Part shown: piece by piece, positions 36,013-44,418 of the stretch | How the letters are laid out: each line of letters opens with the position of its first letter | Numbering within the stretch: position 1 is the first letter of the stretch | Source of the DNA: Pedobacter alluvionis | Lineage (GTDB): Bacteria; Bacteroidota; Bacteroidia; Sphingobacteriales; Sphingobacteriaceae | Direction: 5' to 3' | NCBI RefSeq assembly: GCF_003664035.1 | Contig: NZ_RCCK01000010.1 | Coordinates: 1,550,001-1,614,000 of the forward strand | Length of the DNA stretch: 64,000 bases | Notes under the pieces: generated by a model | What the model was told of the DNA's origin: nothing | The model's input: only the letters and a program-made list of their open reading frames with translations | Database searches by the model: none | Translations under genes and position numbers: made by a program

Positions 36013-36050
36013 AATATCGTTCTCCTGAAGAAATTCAGAAGGACGATATT
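36013..36050 (+). terminator. Hairpin after the quinone-oxidoreductase gene
   Basis: AATATCGT (36013-36020) pairs with ACGATATT (36043-36050), and CTCCTGAA/TTCAGAAG pairs inside. The T-run is weak. Confidence 0.55.
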
Positions 36051-36166
36051 ATTCAAACTTTAACTCTTAATGATCTTAACAGCTTAATGGTGAAAAAAAA
36101 CACCTAAATCTCTTTTTGAGTGCTTTGCGTCTCTCTCAACGTCATTTGTGCTGAAAAAAACAAATA

Positions 36167-37108
36167 TTACTCCAAACAAATGTCCTTACTAAAATCATTC
36201 TCCGGTACGTCGGCAGACTGTGGTTGAATAATGACAAACTTGATCACGTTATATTCTGATTTTATTTTATCCCTCAACCTGTCTATTGCATTGGTTAAAT
36301 CGGTGGTGTTTAATTCTGCTTTAAACGTAAGAATGAGCACCAGCAATACTTCCTTTGGCGATTGATATTGGGATAAAATGCTTGTTACCATAACCACATC
36401 CTGATCATTTTCTGCCAATTCTTTTATCTTCTGCTGTGTTTCTGGCGTTAAACCTTCGCCCATTAATAAACTACGGCTTTCCCTGGCCAATATAAAGGAT
36501 ACGAAAATTAAGAGTGTACCTACCAAAACGGAAGCCAGTCCATCTAAAAATGGAAGATTTAAATTGTGGCTTAACACCATAAATATAAAAACAATCAATA
36601 ATCCTAAAACGGCAGCTCCATCCTCAAATAATACTAAAAAGCCAGAGGGATCTTTGCTTTTAATAATGGCTTTCCACCAGGGCAACCCTTTACGTGTTTT
36701 GTTAAATTCCTTCATCGCAATGATCAAAGAGGCACCCTCAAATAAGAAAGATAAACCCAATACCACATAATTCCAGGTTGGATTGCCCAAAATTTCAGGA
36801 TGACGGATATGCGCAATCCCTTGCGAAATAGAGACCACGCCACCTAAACCAAAAATCATGATAGATACAATAAACGACCAGAAATACAACTCTTTACCGT
36901 AGCCAAATGGGCGGGATTTATCAGGTGGTTTTATACTTCTTTTTAAGCCATAGAGCAATAAAAGCTGGTTGCTGGTGTCAACCGTAGAGTGAATGCCTTC
37001 TGCAATCATTGATGAGCTGTTGGTAAATGCCCCTGCAATGAATTTGGTTACTGCAATTAATAAATTGGCCGCTAATGCGCTGTAAATAGAATTGTTGGCT
37101 CTTGCCAT
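36167..37108 (-). CDS. Cation diffusion facilitator (CDF/ZnT9-like transporter)
   Basis: This 313-aa membrane protein starts with ANNSIYSALAANLLIAVTKF and has about six predicted helices. The metal-site pattern is EGIHSTVDTSNQ in helix 2, where the HS-VD-T form is typical of the ZnT9-like CDF subgroup rather than the usual S-xxx-DS form. A second D-containing helix (LPFLDGLASVLVGTLL) corresponds to helix 5. The C-terminal cytosolic domain ends in a ferredoxin-like fold. It probably exports Zn, Mn, Fe or Co in exchange for protons; the metal is not predictable. Confidence 0.88.
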   Translation of the reverse strand: MARANNSIYSALAANLLIAVTKFIAGAFTNSSSMIAEGIHSTVDTSNQLLLLYGLKRSIKPPDKSRPFGYGKELYFWSFIVSIMIFGLGGVVSISQGIAHIRHPEILGNPTWNYVVLGLSFLFEGASLIIAMKEFNKTRKGLPWWKAIIKSKDPSGFLVLFEDGAAVLGLLIVFIFMVLSHNLNLPFLDGLASVLVGTLLIFVSFILARESRSLLMGEGLTPETQQKIKELAENDQDVVMVTSILSQYQSPKEVLLVLILTFKAELNTTDLTNAIDRLRDKIKSEYNVIKFVIIQPQSADVPENDFSKDICLE

Positions 37109-37297
37109 AGATTAAGAAATGTAAAGGATTCATTTCTTAAACGGTTTTAATTTGATTTGGTTTTGAAAAGTATGAGCGGATATAATCATCCTTTCGATCA
37201 CTCTGGAGAAATCTTTTAACAAGTTCAAAGATCTCTCCATTTTCTTATGCTCCATCCGATAGCTACCGGATCGGGATGACGGTTATTTTTGGGATTT
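37109..37297. repeat. Spacer with dispersed repeat fragments
   Basis: The stretch holds copies of the GAACAAGTTCAAAGATCTC family (about 37218-37237 has AACAAGTTCAAAGATCTC, also seen at 24275 and 24595) and a CGATAGCTACCGGATCG palindrome near 37256. No gene is seen. Confidence 0.5.
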
Positions 37298-38287
37298 TTA
37301 ACCTAAAATCTCATCAATCAATTTGATTTCAGTTTCACTAAATTCAATGTTATCTAATGCTTTAATTGAATCGGTAATCTGCTCTGGTTTACTGGCGCCA
37401 ATCAGAACAGTAGTTACCCTGTTGTCTTTCAGGATCCATGATAAAGCCATATGTGCTAATTTTTGTCCCCGCGATTTAGCAACATCATTAAGTTTGGTAA
37501 TTATCGCTAATTTCTCTGGTGTAATATTACTTTCTTTCAGGAAAATACCACTTGTAGCAACTCTCGAATCGGAAGGAATGCCGTGTAAATATTTATCGGT
37601 AAGTAAACCTTGTGCCAATGGCGAAAACGGAATACAACCCACACCATTTTGTGCTAAAACATCAAGTAAACCATTTTCTACCCAACGTTCAAACATAGAA
37701 TATTTCGGCTGGTGGATTAAACAAGGAGTACCGTTGTCTTTTAAAATTTTAATTGCTTTTGCAGCTTCTTCCGCCTGATAATTTGAAATACCCACATACA
37801 AAGCTTTGCCTTGTTGAACTAAAAGACTTAAAGCGCCCATAGTTTCTTCCAAAGGAGTTTCAGGATCCGGCCGATGGTGGTAAAAAATATCTACATAATC
37901 CAGTTTCATGCGTTTTAAGCTTTGGTCTAAGCTAGAAACCAGGTATTTTTTCGAACCCCAGTCACCATAAGGACCATCCCACATGGTATATCCCGCTTTG
38001 CTCGAAATAATCATTTCGTCACGGTAGCCTTTAAAATCTTCATAAAGGATTTTTCCGAAAACTTCTTCAGCCGAACCAGGAGGTGGGCCATAATTATTGG
38101 CTAAATCGAAGTGGGTAATTCCATTGTTAAAAGCAGTATAGATGAGATTTTTGCTATTTTCAAAAACGTTTACATATCCGAAATTATGCCATAAACCCAG
38201 TGATATTGCGGGCAATTTTAAGCCACTGTTCCCACAACGGCGATATGGCATTTTGTCGTAACGATCTGTTGAAATGATTTGGTTCAT
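37298..38287 (-). CDS. Aldo/keto reductase of the YghZ type
   Basis: This 329-aa protein belongs to the YghZ (L-glyceraldehyde-3-phosphate reductase) subfamily. Features are MPYRRCGNSGLKLPAISLG at the start, NNYGPPPGSAEEVFGKIL with the catalytic Tyr, SSKAGYTMWDGPYGDWGSKK (a YghZ hallmark), and DYVDIFYHHRPDPETPLEET with the catalytic His. The C-terminal VTTVLIGASKPEQI binds NADPH. In E. coli the enzyme detoxifies triose phosphates and methylglyoxal. It is monocistronic and divergent from the aldose epimerase gene across a 366-bp spacer. Confidence 0.9.
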   Translation of the reverse strand: MNQIISTDRYDKMPYRRCGNSGLKLPAISLGLWHNFGYVNVFENSKNLIYTAFNNGITHFDLANNYGPPPGSAEEVFGKILYEDFKGYRDEMIISSKAGYTMWDGPYGDWGSKKYLVSSLDQSLKRMKLDYVDIFYHHRPDPETPLEETMGALSLLVQQGKALYVGISNYQAEEAAKAIKILKDNGTPCLIHQPKYSMFERWVENGLLDVLAQNGVGCIPFSPLAQGLLTDKYLHGIPSDSRVATSGIFLKESNITPEKLAIITKLNDVAKSRGQKLAHMALSWILKDNRVTTVLIGASKPEQITDSIKALDNIEFSETEIKLIDEILG

Positions 38288-38653
38288 ATTTTGGTTTTGA
38301 TTGCCACAATAATAATCAGTTTTAGCGGATTTTAATGGCTATTCGTTAATATATTCCAGCTTGTAAGTGATGATTATAGATCAGTATTTTCGTCGCTGCA
38401 AATATTTGGCGAAACTGATTAAAGGTTGGGAGTGAAACAATAATTATAAATACTGCCTTCGTTTCCTTAAAAGTTAAGATCCGGTATTTTAAGATTTCCA
38501 CATTTTGTGATTATCAATTCTGCAAATTGTATCGTTGCTGATTTCTTAGGTAAATTATTCTATAAGATATGCTTTTTACTTATTCTAAATCGTTTTATTT
38601 TTGAAATTAAGTGATATATTTATAATTGAAATCTAAACCAAATATTCCATTTT
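38288..38653. other. Divergent promoter region
   Basis: This 366-bp AT-rich spacer lies between the divergent YghZ and epimerase genes. A TATTTTTG at 38596-38603 is a good Bacteroidota -7 box for the epimerase gene. No clear partner box or operator was found for either gene, and there is no coding sequence. Confidence 0.5.
38596..38603 (+). promoter_or_regulatory. -7 box of the aldose epimerase promoter
   Basis: TATTTTTG matches the Bacteroidota consensus TAnnTTTG. It lies 51 bases before the ATG. The -33 element is not obvious, only a T-rich stretch near 38574. Confidence 0.45.
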
Positions 38654-39826
38654 ATGAAATTAAAATCATTAGCAGGCCTCGGCGTTCTGGCTGCAATTGG
38701 GTTTGCGTCCTGCCAATCTGAAACCAAAAAATCTTCATCAGCAGATAGTTTGAAAAGCGATTCTGCTGAAGTTGTAAAATTAGTCCCCGATTCTTTTAAA
38801 AAGGAAATTGATGGTAAACAAACAGCATTGTATACTTTAAAGAATAAGAACAATGCGGAAGCAATTTTTACCAATTACGGCGGACGTTTAGTGAGCTTAT
38901 TGATGCCAAACAAAGACGGAAAACTGGTGGACGTGGTGGTGGGATTTAAAAGTGTTGGTGATTACGAAAAATCTACCGAACCCTATTTTGGCGCAACTAT
39001 TGGCCGATATGGCAACCGAATTGCCAAAGGTAAATTTACGCTTGAAGGTAAAACCTATTCGCTGTTTACCAATAATGGCCAGAATACCCTTCATGGTGGC
39101 AAAAAAGGCTATCAATATGTAGTTTGGGATGCGAGCCAGCCCAATCCCAATACTTTGATGCTACATTATCTATCAAAAGATGGCGATGAAAATTTTCCTG
39201 GTAATTTAGATGTTAGGGTAACTTATACCTTAACAGATGATAATGAGTTGAAAATGGATTATGAAGCTAAAACAGATAAAACCACAGTGGTAAATTTAAC
39301 AAATCATGCATTTTTTAATTTAAATGGCGATGGAAGCGGTGAGATTTTGAATCACAAAGTGCAGATTTATGCAGATGAATATACCCCTGTTGATTCTACT
39401 TTAATCCCGACAGGTAAAATGGAAAAGGTTAAGGGTACGCCCTTAGATTTCACCACCGCAAAAACTATTGGTGCTCGTATAAATGATAAAAATGAGCAAT
39501 TAACTTTCGGTAAAGGTTACGATCACAACTACGTGCTTAATAAAACCAAAGCAATGGGCATGTTCCATGCGGCTACGGTTAAAGGAGATAAGTCGGGTAT
39601 TATAATGGATATTTATACGCAGGAGCCAGGTTTACAGTTCTACAGCGGAAACTTTATGCAGAGTAAAAATACTTTTAAAACTGGTGCTAAAGATGATTTT
39701 AGAACTGCAATTGCAATGGAAACACAGCACTTTCCGGATTCTCCAAATCAACCTGCTTTTCCGTCAACGGTTTTAAAGCCAGGAGAGGTGTATAAAACGA
39801 GTTCTATCTATAAATTTACCAAATAA
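38654..39826 (+). CDS. Aldose 1-epimerase (galactose mutarotase) lipoprotein
   Basis: This 390-aa lipoprotein has signal MKLKSLAGLGVLAAIGFASC, so it is anchored at the membrane or cell surface. The mature part is a GalM-type mutarotase. Visible features are TNYGGRLVSLLMPNKDG, GRYGNRIAKGKF with the substrate Arg, NGQNTLHGGKKGYQ, VVNLTNHAFFNLNGDGSGEI with a catalytic His, and QPGLQFYSGNFM-like EPGLQFYSGNF near the end with the catalytic Glu. It interconverts alpha and beta sugar anomers, feeding galactose or glucose use. A GH2 glycosidase lies elsewhere in the window but is not in the same operon. Confidence 0.9.
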   Translation: MKLKSLAGLGVLAAIGFASCQSETKKSSSADSLKSDSAEVVKLVPDSFKKEIDGKQTALYTLKNKNNAEAIFTNYGGRLVSLLMPNKDGKLVDVVVGFKSVGDYEKSTEPYFGATIGRYGNRIAKGKFTLEGKTYSLFTNNGQNTLHGGKKGYQYVVWDASQPNPNTLMLHYLSKDGDENFPGNLDVRVTYTLTDDNELKMDYEAKTDKTTVVNLTNHAFFNLNGDGSGEILNHKVQIYADEYTPVDSTLIPTGKMEKVKGTPLDFTTAKTIGARINDKNEQLTFGKGYDHNYVLNKTKAMGMFHAATVKGDKSGIIMDIYTQEPGLQFYSGNFMQSKNTFKTGAKDDFRTAIAMETQHFPDSPNQPAFPSTVLKPGEVYKTSSIYKFTK

Positions 39827-39868
39827 TCATGTTGAGGATCAATATATCCCGATAATCATAAAATAAAT

Positions 39869-39892
39869 ACGGCCTGTAGAAATGCAGGCTGT
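39869..39892. terminator. Bidirectional hairpin between convergent genes
   Basis: ACGGCCTG (39869-39876) pairs with CAGGCTGT (39885-39892), with one G-T wobble. T-rich on the + side. It lies between the epimerase and HAD genes, which converge here. Confidence 0.6.
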
Positions 39893-39899
39893 ACTTATT

Positions 39900-40565
39900 T
39901 TAGAAAAGATCCTGCAAAATGGGATCAGTATAATCTTCTATAAAAGCAAAAACGTTATGGTAATCAGAAAATTCTTCCCTGGTGTGCATGGTGGTTAGTA
40001 CAACACATTTCATCCCCGCATTTTGGGCGGCTTCAACACCTTTTGGTGCATCTTCAAAAACAATACATTGCTTAGCTTCAATACCTAAAATTTCAGCCCC
40101 TTTGGTAAAGGTTTCCGGATCTGGTTTACTATTCACAACGTCTTCAGCACTTACTATAGCTTTAAAATAAGAGCGGATATTTAAGTTATCAAGAACGAAA
40201 TTAATGTTGAAAGGAATAGCTGCCGAACCAATTGCCATTTGAATGCCGGATTGTTTTGCTTTTTCGAAAAAATCGCCTAAGCCAGCTATTAACGATAAAT
40301 GTTTTTTATATGCCGCCTGATAGCGGTGTTCCTTCTCGATAGAAATCTGATCAATTTGTTCCTGTGAGAAATGACCAACACCAAAAACACGTTCCAACAG
40401 ATCCTGGTTTTTGCCATACATTTGTTTTTTAACGGCATCGAAGCTGATACTTGCGCCTAAATCTTGCGTAAGTATATCATGCCAGGCACGATTGTGGAAA
40501 GCCATATCATTAATCATGGTTCCATTAAGATCGAAAAGGAAAGCTTTAGGTTTATCGTTCGTCAT
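39900..40565 (-). CDS. HAD-family phosphatase/beta-phosphoglucomutase-like
   Basis: This 221-aa HAD-superfamily protein has motif I FLFDLNGTMIND, with the nucleophile Asp (DLNGT instead of the usual DxDGT), motif II GSAAIPFNI and motif III SKPDPETFTKG with the Lys. Motif IV is IVFEDAPKGVEAAQNAGM, with the metal Asp. The small alpha-helical cap and length fit beta-phosphoglucomutase or phosphatase subgroups. Motif I has Asn where most members have the second Asp of DxD, which in family members is the general acid and could reduce or change activity. Confidence 0.82.
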   Translation of the reverse strand: MTNDKPKAFLFDLNGTMINDMAFHNRAWHDILTQDLGASISFDAVKKQMYGKNQDLLERVFGVGHFSQEQIDQISIEKEHRYQAAYKKHLSLIAGLGDFFEKAKQSGIQMAIGSAAIPFNINFVLDNLNIRSYFKAIVSAEDVVNSKPDPETFTKGAEILGIEAKQCIVFEDAPKGVEAAQNAGMKCVVLTTMHTREEFSDYHNVFAFIEDYTDPILQDLF

Positions 40566-40661
40566 GGCGGCAAAATTATCAGATTTTTTTATGATTATGA
40601 TAAAATACGGTTATCATTACCGAAATTTAACTCATCAAGAAAGAGGAACAGTAAGAAAGTG

Positions 40662-41294
40662 TTAATCTTTTTGCTTTTTAAAATAAAAGTAACAAAGTGG
40701 GAATAGGCAAATCAGGCCTAGCAGAAAACCCCCAACAGTATCTGTAAACCAATGTGCACCCAGGTAAATTCTGGATGGGGCAATGGTGATCATCAAAAAT
40801 GCTGATAAATAAGTTACTATATTTCTGGTTAGCTTGGGCACATCTTTCAACGTATTCATCAAAATAATTAAGAACCCAAAAAAGAGCGTGTAAGAAAGTA
40901 CATGTCCGCTAGGATAGCTTTGAAACCGGTTTACTTCCACCAGTCGTACGTAAAATGCAGTAGGGCGAGGACGGTTGATTACATTTTTTATACCCAGAAT
41001 AATTAATCCAGATAATAAAACTGTTGAAATGAATATTCCCTCGCATTTATATTTCTGATAGTAAAATATGATCGCCACTATTACTACCGAAAGTAATGAA
41101 TAGGGAAGTTCGCCAAAAAAGCTGATGGCCAACATCAATTTATCCAACCAGTCTGCGTGGTATTGCTGAATAAATAGCGAAGTTCTAATGTCAAAATCTA
41201 GTATGGGATGCCGAGCAATAAAAAAACTTAAACAAGTAAAGGCAGCAATTAGCAATGCGAGTATTAAAATTAGTGTATTTCGTTTTAAAGTCAT
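40662..41294 (-). CDS. PAP2-family membrane phosphatase
   Basis: This 210-aa integral membrane protein has about six helices and all three PAP2 signature blocks. The first is KNVINRPRP, fitting KxxxxxxRP. The second is YPSGHVLSY, with the PSGH phosphatase core. The third is SRIYLGAHWFTDTVGG, fitting SRxxxxxHxxxD. It probably dephosphorylates undecaprenyl diphosphate or phosphatidate in the membrane. It stands alone. Confidence 0.92.
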   Translation of the reverse strand: MTLKRNTLILILALLIAAFTCLSFFIARHPILDFDIRTSLFIQQYHADWLDKLMLAISFFGELPYSLLSVVIVAIIFYYQKYKCEGIFISTVLLSGLIILGIKNVINRPRPTAFYVRLVEVNRFQSYPSGHVLSYTLFFGFLIILMNTLKDVPKLTRNIVTYLSAFLMITIAPSRIYLGAHWFTDTVGGFLLGLICLFPLCYFYFKKQKD

Positions 41295-41426
41295 AGGTAA
41301 ATCAAAAAATCAAAACTATGGATTTTATGGCAATAGAATAAAAAAAAACAGGCTTTTTAAATTAGATACGTTTTAATGGCCTAAATTGTTAAAAAATATT
41401 ATCTTTAATGCTTTAACGAATCTCAC

Positions 41427-42470
41427 ATGCAAGAAAATCATTCCACAGAAAGTGCGCCAGAAAGCCATTTTAACGAAAGCCTGTGCGCAAACTGTCAGAT
41501 AAATGTATACGAGCCTGGCTATGCCATTAATTTATGTTCTGATTGCCGAAAAAGTTTAATAAAGTATCCCATACCCAAATGGATTAAATTTTTCGCGCTC
41601 GGCATCTTAGCGGTTATGGTGATCAGTTTGTTACGCACGCAACAATATATTTCTGCTGCAGTCCATTTAGGTAAAGCGGAGAACGCAATCGATCAAAAAC
41701 ATTTTATAACGGCACAACGCGAGTTGAGTTTAGTATTAAATAAGTTCCCGAAAGACTTTAATGCCAATGCCTACATGATGGTTGCAAGTGCCTATAATTT
41801 TGATTTTGAAGCATACCAGATTGCTTTTGACAAGATAGCGGATATAAAAACAGAGGATGAAAACTTATTGAGCAAGGTAAATGCGGCTTCTGAATATATT
41901 GCCCAGTCGTTCCCTAAGGACACGTTGATGTATAAACGTATTGTTGCCGTCGCCAAGGATAAAGAAAAATTATTGGCTATGGTAGATAGTACTGACGAAA
42001 TTGTATTAAAAACGCATATCGCAAACTTTTTATTCGAGACAAAAGATTATGATCGGGTAGATGATATTGTAAACAAGGTATTGGCAGTTGATCCTAATTT
42101 TTATCAGGCTTTGAGTTTAAAAACTGCTGTTAAAAGAAACACGGCCAAATATGATGAAGCTTTGGCCCTTTGTGATCGATTATTGGCATTTAACGCCGAA
42201 GATATTTATGTTTTATCGCAAAAGGCCAGAATTGAACTTAAACGAAAACACGATAGAGAGGCTGCCGTTTTTGCTTCAAAAGCCCTGTCCCTTGATCCTG
42301 ATAATGACAGTGCCATTGAAGCCACGGCGATGGTAGACTATTTTGCCGGCAGGAAAAAAGAAAGTTTGGCGAGTTTGGCTAAAATAAAGGCCCATGAAAC
42401 TCACTCGGGAGATAGCACCATATCGAAACGTTTATCACCCATTATTTTGGGCTCAGAAATTTATAGGTAA
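41427..42470 (+). CDS. Zinc-ribbon, one-TM, TPR protein
   Basis: This 347-aa protein starts with a short acidic tail, then CANC (about residues 20-23) and CSDC (about 37-40), which form a zinc ribbon. One membrane helix follows (FFALGILAVMVISLL, about residues 57-70). The remaining 270 residues are tetratricopeptide-like helical repeats, e.g. DPNFYQALSLKTAVKRNTAK and KYDEALALCDRLLAFNAEDI. Such proteins scaffold complexes at the membrane. The membrane protease-like gene starts 15 nt downstream and is likely co-transcribed, so the two may act together. Confidence 0.72.
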   Translation: MQENHSTESAPESHFNESLCANCQINVYEPGYAINLCSDCRKSLIKYPIPKWIKFFALGILAVMVISLLRTQQYISAAVHLGKAENAIDQKHFITAQRELSLVLNKFPKDFNANAYMMVASAYNFDFEAYQIAFDKIADIKTEDENLLSKVNAASEYIAQSFPKDTLMYKRIVAVAKDKEKLLAMVDSTDEIVLKTHIANFLFETKDYDRVDDIVNKVLAVDPNFYQALSLKTAVKRNTAKYDEALALCDRLLAFNAEDIYVLSQKARIELKRKHDREAAVFASKALSLDPDNDSAIEATAMVDYFAGRKKESLASLAKIKAHETHSGDSTISKRLSPIILGSEIYR

Positions 42471-42485
42471 TTAGAAGATAAAATT

Positions 42486-43016
42486 ATGTTTGTTCCAGGT
42501 ATATTAATCAGTATTGCTACTTTTCCGGGCGTAATTGTACACGAGCTTGCCCACCAGCTTTTTTGTAGATTATTTAAGGTTCCGGTATTCGAAGTTTGCT
42601 ATTTTAGAACGGAGAACCCTGTAGGTTATGTTTTACACGAGCCCGCACCAAAGGTTTATCAAACGGTATTTATTTCTGTAGGGCCGTTTATTGTTAACTC
42701 ACTGTTGTGTTTTATTATTGGTTTTTCTGCTGCGTTGCAGTTTAAATTCGACTCGGCCAATGTTTTAGATTATTTACTGATGTATCTGGCCATTTCTATT
42801 GGTGCAAATGCATTTCCAAGTACAGGAGATGCAAACAGTTTGTGGAATGCGGTTGTAAAATCAAAAAATACTTCCTGGTTGTCTAAAATAGTTGTGACTC
42901 CAATAGTCGGTTTCATATATGCCGGTGCATTGGGATCTTTCTTTTGGCTCGATATTATTTATGGTGGTGCCGTTGCTTTAGGTTTACCTTATCTAATCAT
43001 TAAATTTTTGGTGTAA
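42486..43016 (+). CDS. HELAH-type membrane metalloprotease-like protein
   Basis: This 176-aa protein has several hydrophobic segments and carries VIVHELAHQLFC near the N-terminus, i.e. an HExxH zinc motif (HELAH, about residues 20-24) in a membrane helix, as in M50-like site-2 protease or DUF3267 families. An NAFPSTGDANSLWN element later in the chain contains an Asp that could be the third ligand, but this is not certain. It follows the zinc-ribbon TPR gene by 15 nt. Its substrate is unknown. Confidence 0.68.
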   Translation: MFVPGILISIATFPGVIVHELAHQLFCRLFKVPVFEVCYFRTENPVGYVLHEPAPKVYQTVFISVGPFIVNSLLCFIIGFSAALQFKFDSANVLDYLLMYLAISIGANAFPSTGDANSLWNAVVKSKNTSWLSKIVVTPIVGFIYAGALGSFFWLDIIYGGAVALGLPYLIIKFLV

Positions 43017-43424
43017 TAAAAATACAATCGTGAGGAATATTCATCAAGGAAATAAGACGATTCATCAAGGAAATACGACTATCTGTATAATCTGTTATAA
43101 TAAGTTGAAATGATTTTTAATATTCGGGTCAGATAATAAGGATATCTATGCTTAACAGGTTGGCAGGATTAATTTCCTGCCGACTAAAGAAGCACACCCT
43201 TCGACAATTTATTCACAAATTATACTTTTTGTGTTAACGCTTCGGCCCAAGCCTACCTCCTTTAAAAGAGGAGGTGCTTAGGTTGTTACCATATTTCCGT
43301 TTTAGCGCTTCAAGTATTTCAGGTTGTTATTTTACCTGTATCTTTCTTTAAATTATAGATAGGTTATCGAGTATTTTTGTGGCTATCCATTTAATATCCG
43401 TAATTTGGTTTTTTAATTTGCAGA
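43017..43424. other. Spacer with small repeats and hairpins
   Basis: This 408-bp spacer contains a 21-nt direct repeat (43040-43060 and 43061-43081, TTCATCAAGGAAATA plus six more bases). It also has a GGCAGGA/TCCTGCC hairpin near 43162, an ACCTCCT/AGGAGGT hairpin near 43257, and a -7 box TATTTTTG at 43372-43379. No gene is seen. Confidence 0.5.
43372..43379 (+). promoter_or_regulatory. -7 box of the YhhN gene promoter
   Basis: TATTTTTG matches TAnnTTTG and lies 46 bases before the ATG at 43425. The -33 region is unclear. Confidence 0.4.
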
Positions 43425-44135
43425 ATGCAAATCCTAAGACTGATGAAGACTAAACTATTTTCATTTATATTCTCCCTTGTATTTGTAATTCAGCTATATG
43501 CAGAATATAGCAATAATACAAGCTTGCGTACTTTTTCTAAACCGCTGATTGTGCTGGTACTTTTGGTATGGCTATATGTTGCTACAAATTTGAAAGGCCG
43601 TTTCCATAAAAGGATTTTTACAGGATTAATTTTTGCATGGGCAGGAGATCTGTTATTGATGCTGCAGGATGGGAGGACGAGTTTTTTTATCTTCGGATTG
43701 GCTGCTTTTTTAGTTTGCCATATTTTTTACATCAGGGCATTTACGCTCGATCATAAATCGAATCCAAGTCATAAAACACCCTATTTTTTATGGGCTGTGG
43801 GTGCATTTGCCATTTTTTGCTCAGGTCTGTTTTTCTACCTCCAGCCAAAACTAGGAGCAATGCAGTTCCCTGTTTTAATGTATGCCATTATCATCTGTGT
43901 GATGGCATTAATGGCTGTTAACCGCTATGGAAAAGTGAATATTTTTAGTTTTAAACTTACTCTTTACGGTGCGTTGTTTTTCTTGCTGTCTGACAGTTCT
44001 TTAGCCGTTAATAAATTTGCGCAGCCCATTCCACAAGGCGGTGCGCTGATTATGGCTACTTACATGATTGCACAGTATTTTATTGTTTACGGTACTATTG
44101 AGCGCAAGTTGGTGGTAACGCGGACGGAAGTGTAG
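43425..44135 (+). CDS. YhhN-family lysoplasmalogenase-like membrane protein
   Basis: This 236-aa polytopic protein has about seven to eight helices. YhhN-family features are RIFTGLIFAWAGDLLLML with an Asp in the membrane, FFIFGLAAFLVCHIFYIRAF, and LTLYGALFFLLSDSSLAVNKF, all conserved in TMEM86/YhhN. The animal member TMEM86B is a lysoplasmalogenase that cleaves the vinyl ether bond of lysoplasmalogen. Bacterial members are assumed but not proven to do the same. An alternative start is the ATG at 43443, which begins MKTKLFSF. It stands alone. Confidence 0.85.
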   Translation: MQILRLMKTKLFSFIFSLVFVIQLYAEYSNNTSLRTFSKPLIVLVLLVWLYVATNLKGRFHKRIFTGLIFAWAGDLLLMLQDGRTSFFIFGLAAFLVCHIFYIRAFTLDHKSNPSHKTPYFLWAVGAFAIFCSGLFFYLQPKLGAMQFPVLMYAIIICVMALMAVNRYGKVNIFSFKLTLYGALFFLLSDSSLAVNKFAQPIPQGGALIMATYMIAQYFIVYGTIERKLVVTRTEV

Positions 44136-44418
44136 GGAGTTGTGGCCTGCAATTGGATTTTTGTTTTTTTGAAAAGCAGGGTTCTGTGTTAATCGGTTAC
44201 TGTAGTCCTGCTATCGTTCCAATCTTTTTAACAGGTGCTGTCAGTGCATTGAATACGGAGGAAGCGTATCGGTTACAGATGCTTCGTGCCTCAGCATGAC
44301 AGTGTATTTATGGTCGTTGCAAATTAAAAAGGATTTTCACTATATCAGGTTTATAAAACTCAAGGCCGTAGAGGAAAGAAAAATATAAATCACTACCTAC
44401 ATCTTCAATCCTCACCTT
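44136..44418. other. Intergenic spacer between convergent genes
   Basis: The 283 bp contain a fragment of the dispersed repeat family (GCTTCGTGCCTCAGCATGAC at about 44281) but no gene. No strong terminator was identified by eye. Confidence 0.4.

Noticed and set aside
37323..37778. 151-codon + strand frame opposite the YghZ gene
   Set aside because: Shadow of the aldo/keto reductase, whose motifs are all intact on the minus strand.
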